Origin: Phorcus lineatus | Taxonomy: Eukaryota > Mollusca > Gastropoda > Trochida > Trochidae | DNA: 64,000 bases | Reading direction: 5' to 3' | Assembly (NCBI GenBank): GCA_921293015.1 | Contig: OV121081.1 | Location: 60,715,022-60,779,021 of the forward strand | In this document: positions 25,190-36,900 of the stretch, piece after piece | Numbering within the stretch: position 1 is the stretch's first letter | How the letters are laid out: the number at the start of each line of letters is the position of its first letter | Translations under genes and position numbers: made by a program | Notes under the pieces: model-generated | Database searches by the model: none | What the model was told of the DNA's origin: nothing | The model's input: only the letters and a program-made list of their open reading frames with translations

Positions 25190-26322
25190 TAACATGATCG
25201 TGAAACACTTTCTTCGTTACCTCGATTTACCGTCTCTATCTCTACCCACTTTGCCTCTAATTCTAAACCTCTTTACCTACGCTAACTTCTCTACCTATCC
25301 ACATTTTTCTATTTCTACCCTCTCCAACTATCTACCACCTACCTCTGTATATCTCTCTATCTCTACCAGCTATATTCATCTTCCTATCTAATCTGTCTCA
25401 GTCCTCATTCCTCTGTACCTATCCATCTCTCTCTATCTCTTCCATCTTCCTATCCACCTCTCTCTATCTCTTCCATCATTCTATCCACATCTCTCTATCT
25501 CTTCCATCTTCCTATCCACCTCTCTCTATCTCATCCATCTCCCTATACACCTCTCTCTATCTCATCCATCTTCCTATACACCTCTCTCTATCTCTTCCCT
25601 CTTCCTATCAACCTCTCTCTATCTCTTCCATCTTCCTATCCACCTCTCTCTATCTCTTCCATCTTCCTATCCACCTCTCTCTATCTCTTCCATCTTCCTA
25701 TCAACCTCTCTCTATCTCATCCATCTTCCTATCCACCTCTCTCTATCTCATTCATCTTCCTATCCACCTCTCTCTATCTCTTCCATCTTCCTATCCACCT
25801 CTCTCTATCTCACCCATCTTCCTATCCATCTCTCTCTATCTCTTCCATCTACCTATCCACCTCTCTCTATCTCTTCCATCTTCCTATCCATCTCTCTCTA
25901 TCTCTTCCATCTTCCTATCCACCTCTCTCTATCTCATCCATCTTCTTATCCACCTCTCTCTATCTCTTCCATCTTCCTATCCACCTCTCTCTATCTCTTC
26001 CATCTTCCTATCCACCTCTCTCTATCTCATCCATCTTCTTATCCACCTCTCTCTATCTCTTCCATCTTCCTATCCACCTCTCTCTATCTCATCCATCTTC
26101 CTATCCACCTCTCTCTATCTCTTCCATCTTCCTATCCACCTCTCTCTATCTCATCCATCTTCCTATCCACATCTCTCTATCTCATTCATCTTCCTATCCA
26201 CCTCTCTCTATCTCATCCATCTTCATATCCACCTCTCTCTATCTCATCCATCTTCCTATCCACCTCTCTCTATCTCTTCCATCTTCCTATCCACCTCTCT
26301 CTATCTCTTCCCTCTCTCTATC
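25190..26322. repeat. 31-bp pyrimidine minisatellite, about 29 copies
   Basis: A C/T-rich lead-in gives way at about 25410 to a regular 31-bp unit made of CCACCTCTCTCTATCTC followed by TTCCATCTTCCTAT. Minor variants (TTCC/ATCC, CCAC/CAAC/CCAT) are interspersed. The same unit resumes after the SINE at 26637, so the SINE lies inside the array. Confidence 0.95.
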
Positions 26323-26346
26323 GGGGGGGGGGGGGGGGGGGGGGGG
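26323..26346. repeat. Poly-G run of 24
   Basis: 24 consecutive G lie exactly between the minisatellite and the tRNA-like SINE head. The length may be affected by sequencing. Confidence 0.95.
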
Positions 26347-26636
26347 CGGGGCAGTGGTTAGCGCGTTCGGCTTCGAATCAGGAGGTCCGTGGTTCGAATC
26401 CCGTCAGGGGCTCTGCAACTTTGCAGTAGAGAACTGTTCTACACGCAGTCAGGTTTGGGTGCAATGCTAAACTGAAATTCAGCGCAGTACCACCCATGGT
26501 TTGCTAGTTCCAGCCGATGCTCGCAGGTTTCACCGCAATTCATAGCCACAATGGTGTTGCGGGCTTTCTCCCTGCACTAATACTAGCAGCCGCGATATAA
26601 GTGAAATAATCTTGAAAGCGGCGTTAAACACCAACC
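26347..26636 (+). mobile_element. tRNA-derived SINE (molluscan V-SINE-like tail)
   Basis: A tRNA-like head carries an A box, TGGTTAGCGCG (26355-26365), and a perfect B box, GGTTCGAATCC (26391-26401), at normal spacing. A body of about 200 bp and a tail with TTGAAAGCGGCGTTAAAC follow. That tail type is common to SINEs of molluscs such as the RUDI/V-SINE group (from memory, not searched). There is no poly-A. It lies inside the 31-bp minisatellite. RNA polymerase III promoter boxes appear intact, but transcription cannot be judged. Confidence 0.88.
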
Positions 26637-26960
26637 CAACTTACCTCCCTCTCCCTATCCACCTCTCTCTATCTCTTCCCTCTCCCTATCCACCTCTCGC
26701 TATCTCTTCCCTCTCCCTATCCACCTCTCTCTCTCTCCCCTGTCTACATCTATTCTCTGTGCAACCCTATCCCTCTAACTCTTTCCTCTCTATTTATCCG
26801 CATGCCAAATCCAATCAGTTTCTCTTCTACTATCCTCTTCCTATCACCTTTCTCATCCATCTACACTGTCTCTATCCTCTATACCCATCTACCTATCTAC
26901 CTATCTGTACCTCTCTACTGAACACTCTTTACCTTTTCTATTTATCCAGCTCTCTCTCCC
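26637..26960. repeat. Minisatellite remainder after the SINE
   Basis: Units such as CCACCTCTCTCTATCTC continue for about three copies and then decay into irregular pyrimidine-rich DNA. Confidence 0.85.
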
Positions 26961-27236
26961 CCGCGATCATCAATTTTGCGTATTATCTTCAGACATCATC
27001 TCACATTTACATTTGCCAAATACGGAAAGCACTCCGTTGTTGTTTGGATGGTCATCATGAAAACTAAGTTATTGATCTCCATAAATTAAAAAACTGTTAC
27101 TGTTTACATCACAAATCAAACACAAAATTGATATTCAATTGAAAATTTTAGGTATAAGTACAAATATTTTTAAACAAAACTAAAACTCTATTAGATATAC
27201 CAACTATAGGAAATAAACATAAAACTATGCCTTACC

Positions 27237-27480
27237 TGAGAGCGTCAGATCGTGTTAGGCATAACCGCCCAGTCAGTGTCTAATTCGTCGGATTTTGAAA
27301 ACTACTCGGTTTGCATTCTGTCGAACCATGCTCGAGTGGTTCTTCTGTCCATAACGCTCGCATAAAGGAAGGCAAAAGATACTGAAGTAGCCTATTCTCA
27401 TCGTCGTGAATGTGATTCGGATGGCTCGTTCAGGACTGTTCAAGAAGGGGTGGGGACGTTTCAAGTTACTGAGCACGTTA
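27237..27480 (-). other. Candidate 5' exon, possibly of R2 (weak)
   Basis: On the minus strand a GC-richer stretch ends at 27236 in a good donor, CTCAG|GTAAGG. R2, 3.8 kb downstream on the same strand, begins with an acceptor just before its ATG and so needs an upstream exon. This is a plausible noncoding first exon. The link rests only on strand, distance and the donor motif. Confidence 0.28.
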
Positions 27481-29348
27481 ATGGGGTTGGTAATTGTTAA
27501 AGTAGTTCACAGGTTTTGATTAAAGATATTCATTCAGATTGAAAATATTGAGTACAAGTTATCCAAGGTAATGAAACTTTCTCCTATTTACTGGGCTGAC
27601 ATAAGATATGATGTATGTACATGAATAAATACAGAGATATATAAAAAAAAATAAGTTCAGATTTCCAGATAGAGGAAGGTAAAATAAAAGATAACAATTA
27701 TATTGCTAATGATTTTTTGTTGAAAAGTAGCATTCTAAATCAGATGTTGACAAGTTTGATGAACTATATTCTACCAACGGCTCATGTAAGCGGATATATG
27801 AGTTGCACTTATTTCGTATATATGGCATTCATATGTTATTTCATTATGATGACACGTAAAAACATTCTGCTTAATGGCTTCTGTCTTCAAATCTAGTTCG
27901 CCAAGGATATTATTTAAATTATGTTATTAACAAGACATCCATTTGTCTACATAAAGAAGTCTAACCGTCTAATGCAATCGGGAATTGGAGGAAATCAGAT
28001 AACTTCTTTTGTATGGATACTTGACTTATGTTTTTCATAAGTTCTTTGATTATAATATTGGTGATAAACTGTAATTTCTTAGATGTTTTAAAATGTTTGT
28101 AAAATATGGTTCACCAATCCTTGCTTTGTACTCTTGAAAAAACTTCAGCCTACAAATCTTATAGAGAATACAAGATTTTGTAAGAACTTGAAAAATATTT
28201 AAACATTGTGCATGATAATAAATATCGTAATTTTTTTTAATCAAAATTTAGAGGAGGATTATTGAGATCAAAAGCAAACGAATGAAAATGGCTAAACATT
28301 GACATTACTATACGTATATGCCCTGTGTGAAAAGACTAGAGAAATTTAATTTTTTTAGCATGTCAATTTTATTCTCAAGAAAAATTGCATTATCTTCCGC
28401 AAGTTAATAACCAAATACCAAGTAAATGTATATTCAAAAAAATATTATCTTCCCCTGCAAAGGAATCTTCATCGAATCTTAGTAAATATATATATTCTGC
28501 TTATGAAAAGAGACAGACTTTGCTGAACTCGTCATGATGTATCCAATATAATGATGTCCATTGTATATATATATTTTACAATTCAAGTCCTTCATGCATT
28601 ATAAAGATTGATCGATTGATTGATTATACGATCAGTGTTTGTGAATGTACTTAACTAGCGTGTTTATATGAATATAAAGCCCTACAAACAAACATCAAAC
28701 AGAAGAAAGAGTCGGCTGTTTCCTTTTTTCAGAGGGAAAGTTTGAACTGTACTGCAAAATTAAAGGTTATCAAAAGTGAACGTTTACACTTTATACTTTC
28801 TAAACATACGTGTTCGTTTTGTGCCTCATAGCTTGTTCTGCTTATTTATGATAAATAACGATCCGAGCATTACGTCAGAATATCCCATCAAGGCCGATAG
28901 TAAGCATCAAAAGTTACTATTTTTTATAAAAAAAACCTCGCATCAGTGTTACAATGTTATTGTTGTATCACTTTGCCAACGAATCCATGAAAAATGTTAT
29001 CGTATTTTCAAATCTATTCCTATGACCTTTTCCTACACTTGAAAACTCTTGACCTGATGTAATAAGCGAGCTAATGACATTTACTCAGTATTCATGTTGA
29101 TGTTAGTTTATTAACATTCCATATTCTCGCTCACATAGTTACATCAATTACAGTTAATGACATTACTTATCATTCCTCATTTACAACTAAGTAATAAGAA
29201 AATTATAGTGCTATCGAAAACGAACGGAATGCATATGTGGTATTAATAAGCGATTATGTTCAAATGTGATACACGTAGAATACATATAACGACTTTGATG
29301 ATACAGCTAAGAATTAATTGTCATAATCAGACGATGATATTAGATTGA
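27481..29348. other. Intergenic, nothing recognised
   Basis: AT-rich unique DNA; no supported gene or repeat. Confidence 0.5.
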
Positions 29349-29775
29349 ACTGTTTCGTTCTGACATGAAATACCGTACGTGACTAGCCGCATAAGAACAA
29401 AAGAAGTACATTTAGATCAATGATTATTCTTATATCGGATCTTACAGTTATAACACTGTGAAGAACTGTTGATCTAAATTTATTCAACTGTTTTGTTCTG
29501 ACATGAAATACCGTACGTGACTAGCCCCTGTCCGTATAAGAACAAAAGAAGTACATTTAGATCAATAATTATTCTTATATCGGGTCTTACAGTTATAACA
29601 CTGTGAAGAACTGTCGATCTAAATTTATTCAACTGTATTGTTCTGACATGAAATACCGTAATTGACTAGCCCCTGTCCGCATAAGAACAAAAGAAGTACA
29701 TTTAGATCAATAATTATTCTTATATCGGGTCTTACAGTTATAATACTGTGAAGAACTGTCGATCTAAATTTATTT
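29349..29775. repeat. 138-145 bp tandem repeat, 3 copies, with inverted GATCTAA arms
   Basis: TGACATGAAATACCGTA recurs at 29361, 29499 and 29644, giving periods of 138 and 145. The later copies carry an extra CCCTGTC. Each unit contains TTTAGATCAAT and, about 65 bp later, an inverted GATCTAAA. The block around GAACTGTCGATCTAAATTT also occurs at 21.43 kb. Immediately beyond, at 29796 on the minus strand, ACCG|GTAAGT is a perfect donor match with no identified gene. Confidence 0.88.
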
Positions 29776-30589
29776 AGATCCGCAGCAGGACTTACCGGTT
29801 CATTCATCGTCTCCCGTGCTCGATAGAGAATACGAAATTTGAGGGGATATCAAATGAGTGCACATGCTGTTTTATAATCTAAGTGAGTATTTCACGAGCC
29901 AAAGCCGTCGAAATACCGATATTCGGGCCCCCATAAATTGTGCTATTCATTAATAAAGTCGTTGAAATGAGTAGAACACGCCGAAACGCGAAAACCATGC
30001 TGCATAGATTGCGCAAACTCAGAAGAGATTAGAGCAGCGGTATATTCATGATGGTTTCTATGGTGGCTCTGTTCCTGAGAACATGGATAACATTGGAACC
30101 TTTAATACGGTCTGGGGACCTCGTTCAGTAAGAAACTGTAGGATCAATAAATTATTTTTCTAAATGTAATAAAATATATTTGGAGATATACATATATATA
30201 TATCAATTTTAGTCTATGGCTATTGCAAAGCAATACTTTCACCTTAAATCTTCGCATTGATATTATTTAATCCATATTTTTATCATGTGGTAATGAAGTT
30301 CATAAGAATAGAAACGATAAAATATGAATATAATTGTATTTGGATACTAGTCTTGAATCCCCATATACGTTGATTACAAGGAGATAAAGTGGACGAGATA
30401 TCTTAAAAGTGTGGCATTACTAATGGACGTGTTTGCACCATAAGTCATGAGCACTTGCTCATTTCCAAGGTGTCTTAATGACGGGTGCCACGAAATTTAA
30501 ATTCACAAGATCGACACCAACGAGTTAAATCAAGTGGTGAGCTCTTGGCATCTGTAGTAATGGTCCTGATACCGTCTGGTGAAAGGGTA
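29776..30589. other. Intergenic, possibly decayed mariner 5' part
   Basis: No gene is supported. The segment from about 30400 may be the decayed 5' half of the mariner copy that follows, but I could not align it reliably. Confidence 0.4.
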
Positions 30590-30943
30590 TGGAAAATTTA
30601 GCCATCACTGGGATCCTGACACCAAGCAGAAATCCATGCAATGGAAGCATAAGCACTAAAGAATTTCAGAACTCCAGTGCACAAGAATCGTTATGCACAG
30701 GCAACAATGCGGCTTTCAACAACTTAATCATCCCCTCTAAAGTCAAGGTCTGGCCCCAATCTGTTTTGCAATTTGAAATCTCACTTGCGTGGTACACGAT
30801 TTGACGATGATGATGAAATCAAGGCAGCTACCGAGGCGTGGCCAAGGGGCCAGTCAGAAGACTTCTGCCGCAGGGGCATAGACAATCTCAAAGACAAATC
30901 GGCAAAGTGCAACGAGGTCCAGGGAGAAAATATTGAAAAATAA
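30590..30943 (+). pseudogene. Mariner-family transposase relic
   Basis: Three frames must be combined to read the C-terminal half of a mariner transposase. From 30600, SHHWDPDTKQKSMQWKHK matches the HHYDPETK region. Then a shifted frame reads STKEF. From 30764 to the stop at 30941-30943 comes LKSHLRGTRFDDDDEIKAA, then EAW, EDFCRRGID and the family's typical end in EK-stop. At least two frameshifts and an internal stop at 30657 make it dead. The block with the third catalytic Asp is scrambled around 30730-30763. Confidence 0.85.
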
Positions 30944-31582
30944 AATTAATATCACAGCAATTAGTTTCTGTTTATATCCACTTCTATGAACTTATTGACT
31001 TCCCCTCGTACATTTGGGAGAAATGGCAACATGAATATCGTGATGGATAAAGGAAAAGTTTAAAATGAATAGGAATTTCATAAAGCATAAAGTAAATACA
31101 TAATAGGTGTATGTAAAACTTCATAATATATACCTATAGCGATTGTGTTATGTTGCCAAAATGTTAAGCATAGATAAAAGAAATTCAAGTAAGTTCCAAA
31201 CTCGAATTTAAATTCAATTTATGCTTTTTATTTACTTTGATATTTTTCAGATAAAATAAGTTTTTGTTGTCTTTTTTAAAATTTCATTTCTTTATCTAAA
31301 CTTATTCAACTTTTCTTGATAAATGATGTGTAAAATGAATTGAATCTGAAACATTTGATAGAAATCTAAAAGTATCTTACAAGCTTTTTTGCATTGAATT
31401 GAATTTAGATTTAACGCATAATATACCACAAAGAAAGTTTTAAAGTAAGTGCATTCACTGTTAAACCTAAAGCTATGCAGACTATTGTGTTATTACTTGC
31501 ATTGAAAAACGAGTAATTTAAAAGAAGTAGCTCGTCGAAGTCCGTGTAAAGATCCATCTGTAAAGAAATAAAGAACATATCT
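30944..31582. other. Intergenic, nothing recognised
   Basis: AT-rich unique sequence; no inverted terminal repeat for the mariner relic could be recognised. Confidence 0.45.
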
Positions 31583-31880
31583 CTTTAAGCAATAGATCTT
31601 ATAAGTATGTTCCAATCATTACTTTCAGACAGCATTCCAAACTTAGCATTTCTTTAAGCGATGTAAATCAACTGATGTCACAAATATGTTCAAATAATTA
31701 CATTCAGTCATAATTACAAATCAAATATTTCTTTAAGCGATATGAATGTACAGAATTAACAAATTTGTTCATGTAATTTTATTCAAACATCATTCCAAAT
31801 CAAACATGTCTTTAAGCGATAAGAATGTACAGATGTTACGAATATGTTCAAATAATTACATTCAGACATCATTCTTAACT
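31583..31880. repeat. About 79-bp tandem repeat, 4 degenerate copies
   Basis: CTTTAAGC occurs at 31583, 31652, 31731 and 31810 (spacing 69, 79 and 79), each followed by GATRNGAATGTAC-like and ATATGTTCAAATAATTAC words. Confidence 0.8.
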
Positions 31881-32238
31881 TTATTTGTTTTTCTCTTGAC
31901 GAGTATTTGTGTTTACAAAACCTCACCTCTTTGATTAGAGAAATATTCAAAGAGAATTCTTTATTTTCAATGTAGGTAAGGAAAAATGAACTCGCATTGC
32001 TTAATCGAACTTTAGAACTTGATTATAAACGATTCTTAAAATTAGTGGTAGTTAATGTCCTTATCCTGAAATTCTTTTTTTCTGTGAAAACGTGCTAAAG
32101 TACCTTTAAGGTGTTATTTTATCTCTTAAGTTCGATTTTAATTCAAAGTATGTTAAAATAGGATTCTATCCGTTTCACCCAAAAGGATATTAACAATTCA
32201 AATGTGTAAAACGTAAATTTGAAGGGGATATCATTTAA

Positions 32239-32530
32239 AGACACACTCCTTGTGTTGTGTCATGACAAACGTTACCAATGGTGTTGCTTTATTGAGAAGT
32301 ACTGCATTACTGTTGCTAATAGGAACGATTGCAGTGCTAACTGATTTAGTAAATTTACATATTTAGATAAGATAAAGTAGTTGTGATCGAAAACAGGACA
32401 ATGCCCCGCAGTTGATGCTCGTAAATTAGTCAGACGTAATTTTGAAACTAATCTAAAGCATACGGAAGATCAGACTGAAGCTGATAGTGTTTGAAAATTA
32501 TAAAATTATTGTTCATAAGGTTTAGAACGT
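32239..32530 (+). mobile_element. MITE family B, diverged copy B3
   Basis: TTAA (32235-32238) precedes AGACACACTCC, a diverged form of the family B terminus. Interior words match copy B1 in order: AATGGTGT, GATCGAAAAC, GACGTAATTTTG and GCTGATAGT. The far end is not clear. Confidence 0.65.
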
Positions 32531-33756
32531 GTGCACGTATAAAATTGCTTTGTTAGATTTTCATTTCATAATTGTCAGATATTTGGAATATGAATATGAA
32601 TATGAAATGTCTATAATTCAAATTAAGATGTATTGTGTTGTGAGACGAATCAAAGCAAAATATAATGTCATCTCGAATAAAATATTTAACAACCTTCACT
32701 TTTGTCTATATGTATCTTATCTCTCTATATATCTACATATATATGCATGTACATAAATATATATTACGCTTAATATTATATTTTATATATAATTAGCACT
32801 GTACATAGAAGTTTGATGAATTTGGAATACTTGATAAAAAATGTTATGAATAAGAATCATCGAACTTCAGAAACTAGAATATTTCCGTGACAATATGACA
32901 CCGCGATGCCTTGAAAACAAGTTGCTATTTCTAGGGGTCGTTAACATGCTTGATGTTAGACACTTAGATATGTTTTTTCGCTGTTTTGTATGCTTTTATA
33001 TCCGATACCAGATGTCAATCTCGATTTAAAAGATGTTTTTCGTTACTGACGCGCTAGTTTTTCCATAGTTAATTCACGGTAACGACGTCGCTCTATCCAT
33101 TGCTTAATGGCAGTCTCGGCCATTGAGGTCTCAGGTTTAGAGTTTCGTCTATTCAAGTATACTTTTTTTGTAACCGAAGACGCTCTTCGTGTTTTCCTGT
33201 TCCTTGTTAGAGAATTAAACCGATATTCTAAATTCATTCTTCATTACTTTATCAAGGGGGGACTACGCCTCTATAGTGTTACACGTGGGTGGTTTTCTAA
33301 GATTTTCCCTGTCATAGAGAAGGCAGGTTTTGCTTTTAGTCCTGCATAAATGAAGTGTTATGGTGAATTATATATCTGAAGAGGTTAAAAAACGACCGAA
33401 GTATGAAATTCTTCCTTTGATGATATGTAATAGGATTATATACGTTAGTGGCTTTAATGTGTGTACTGTTGGCCAGTTTTATATAAAAAATAAGAAAGGG
33501 TTGACTTAAAACATTGACGAAATTATGATAACAAGTAATCACGAACCTGAGACATGGCCTTACGATATAAAATATATACACAAGTGTATTGCGGGATAGT
33601 CATTGTCCTGCAGCGAAACAGTATACTTCATCACTCATGTGACATCGCAAAATTGCAAACAAAACATAGAAACACAAAAAAGATCATTTAAAAAAGCATT
33701 CCAATGTTCTTATTAACATTATTAATTAACCTTTTAAACTAACTACGAATACTTTT
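32531..33756. other. Intergenic, nothing firm
   Basis: AT-rich. A basic 64-codon minus-strand frame at 33043-33237 looks somewhat protein-like but has no recognised domain or splice context and is not called. Confidence 0.45.
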
Positions 33757-33996
33757 ACTTATCTGAGTGATTTGTAAAACATTTATGTTACAAAATCTTA
33801 TTATAGCAATGTCATCACTTATCTGAGCGATTTGAAAAACAGTTATGTTACAAAATCTTATTATAGCAATGTCATCACTTATCTGAGCGATTTGAAAAAC
33901 AGTTATGTTACAAAATCTTATTATAGCAATGTCATCACTTATCTGAGCGATTTGAAAAACAGTTATGTTACAAAATCTTATTATAGCGATGTCATC
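33757..33996. repeat. 60-bp tandem repeat, 4 exact-length copies
   Basis: Copies start at 33757, 33817, 33877 and 33937. Copies 2 to 4 are nearly identical. Because the period is divisible by three, both strands stay open and give false repeat peptides. Confidence 0.97.
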
Positions 33997-36900
33997 ACTT
34001 CGCAATACGACGGCAGTAAATTGGTTCTGATGTTTGATTTGTGTATACGTCAAAATGTGGTGGTTATACTTTGTAAACTCGAGTTAAGTTATTAATAAAA
34101 TGCATGCAGATCACATGATTATATACAGTTAAATCAGAATAGACTTTATGGATTAGATTTCAAAGATTTTATTATTGTATATCTCCTGTATAAATAAAAT
34201 AAGTTATACAGCAAAATATAAATTGCAATCGTTTCGAATAAAATTTGCCAAATAATAACATGTTCGTTATTGTAAATTCATACAATAGCATTAAATTACC
34301 CCGAAACTAGTGTTTATAAACAAAATGTATAACACAATAGCTCGTGTAATAAATGTATGATTTCAATTGATATGGAACAAAATTAATGACTTACGTTTGG
34401 AATCTGAATCCTTTCAAGACACAAAGATATTTTCTCACCACTGGCTTATAGTAGTTCACTTAGCAGTACTGTCGCCCGATCGATGTAAGTAATTACCATC
34501 ACAGCGGGCTTTCGAAAACCAACATAACAATGTAATTATTATCAACAAAATTATCTTCCGCATCTTTAATCAGATTTTCAATATCATGATTTACACTTAA
34601 CGTAGCTTTACGGTTTGTGGTTAGTTTACGAACCTAATATGGATCTGTAGTGATTGTCACATATTGCTGTATTTCCTGTTGTTGTTTGTTCAGCAAAATT
34701 CTCTCAATCATTAACAACCTAAATCGAAGTCTAAAATAGTCGCTGCTGCCGTTCTTTATCAACATGTATGTACGAGCACTTTAACAAACAACGACAAATT
34801 CAATTCATTTCGTTGCATAGTAGTGATGAATAGTAAATATCGTCGTTTTGCTACTATTGTCGTTGGGGTTTTTGATAAAATGTTTGTTATTGTTCAACCT
34901 AACTCCCTCAAATATATTTACTTTTACACTGATATTGGTTTTTCGCTCTTCAATTTATCCATAAGAATCTTTGTAAGAATCCAGTTACTTTTGTGGTTTA
35001 ATAGTCGTTGTTGACGTGATGCATGTAGCTCGGTTGACAATGGACATTTTTCCGAGGAAAAAATGTTCTAGAAATATGTCTTATGACGGGGTATGAACGG
35101 GCTCGGCAGTTTTCCCTTCACGATTCACGCTCCACGATCACACGCTATCGATAATCTTGATATTGAACCATTTAAGACCTGTATTTTTTATAATCAATTA
35201 CTGAAGACAAATCACATTAACGAAGATATATTCTTGATGTTAAATACTTCTACCCTCGTTCCTAAGAAATTAAGCCTTCAATCATGACGTTGTTATTACA
35301 ATTATCTTAGATCATATTTCGATTCATTTTTCCCGGTTACCACCTTCGTTTAGTTAAATGTATTCCATGTGGTTAGTGTCGTTTTTTGGGTGAAATCCAA
35401 CATTTTGAGTTCGCTACCATGGCAACAAAATAGAACAAATTGATTCGGCGTTCATTTATCTTCATAAATGAGTTAGTGCTTGGTGGAGAAGGCTGATCGG
35501 TTATTGAGGGGTTGTTAATGAATGAGAAGATCTTAGTTATAAATAGAGAACCTCACTCACGTGTCTTCCAATGTTAAAGTTATCAATACGGCTTAGTGAT
35601 ACATATATCTCGGGTAATAAAAATCATATTTGAAATCGGATGTTTGAAAATGCGCTAAAACTTCTGGAAATAATTTTTTTTAACAAATGATTTTATTTTT
35701 TGTAAGGTTTGTAAAATTATAAAGCTCATTTCGTGATGATTAACTCTGGCGGTAACAATAGCTGTTGAGAAAGTATTTCCGTCCACGTTTTCACATGCGC
35801 CATCTTCTCGAGTATAAACGATTAACCATACAAGTTTAACCTTCCGGAATACGTATAAACCTCACAATGTTCTTGCATTTGAACAGGATATTTAAACTTT
35901 TCTGAAAGATACATATTCATAAATTTGCAATTTTGTTCAGAAAACAAATCAGCCACTGTTTTAGCAAATTTGTTTGTTTTTGTTTGTTTGTTTGTGTGTG
36001 TGAAGGCGGTGTCTTTGGTTTTAAAGCCGATTTCAAGTGTACTTCACTTTCGTCACTGCGGCGTATGTTTGAACAGGGGGAAAGCCTACAACACTAATGA
36101 AGCTTTGCCTTGCCTTGGAACCTGGAACCAAATGGGTTTTTTTTTAATAAAGTGTTGTTTTAAATTAATTCAAAATGCGTAGAAGGGAGGCCTTATCTTA
36201 TGTAGTTCTTACAGAGGTCAGAGTCTAATCGAAATACTAATGTTCATAAATTTAAGCCTTAAATTCGCTCTAGCCTGTAACATAATCACTGGAAAAGCAA
36301 GTCCAGATTTCAGTCGAACAGGGAGCAGCTTTATCTAGGAGGTTCCTTTCTAATATTTCATAATAAAACCGATTTGAGAATTATTTTTATGGACTGAATT
36401 TAAGTATGAGAGTTTCCAAGTCTGGGTGGATTCCAACCCAAGGCAAATTGACCACGTGTCATAAAATGTCTGCTATCATTTAATTGAAGCATAAAATAAC
36501 TAAGCAATTATACCTATACTTTATATATACCACACTGAAAGTTTACAAAAACATCTATTTTCAAAAGAATTTGTAAAATGTTTAGTGAATACTTAATCAA
36601 ACATCAATGAAGTTCTCGTATCCACAATGAAACATTTAAGTTTGAAACAATACTTCTTTGAAAGGCAGTTTAGAAGTCGAATACGTTACAAAGAACAAAG
36701 TTTTGTGTATTCCAACTTCTTTATATTGCATTAGAGGGGGCGTTTCTATATAATCCACCATCAAGTAAATGGGGTTTGTTTCTAAATTTATGATTTATCA
36801 CTGTATATACGGATCTTTTCCGAAACGCCGCCTCTTATACAATAAAGACGTTGGTATACATCGAACTTATCCTTTGTTTAATAAATGTTAGTTTTCAAGA

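Noticed and set aside
26355-26410. tRNA gene
   Set aside because: A and B boxes are good, but the sequence continues into a SINE body and V-SINE-like tail and does not form a complete tRNA acceptor stem.
30589-30804. 71-residue open frame starting MENLAITG
   Set aside because: It is an out-of-frame reading across a frameshifted mariner transposase relic.
33043-33237. Basic 64-codon minus-strand frame
   Set aside because: Protein-like composition but no family, splice context or neighbouring exon.
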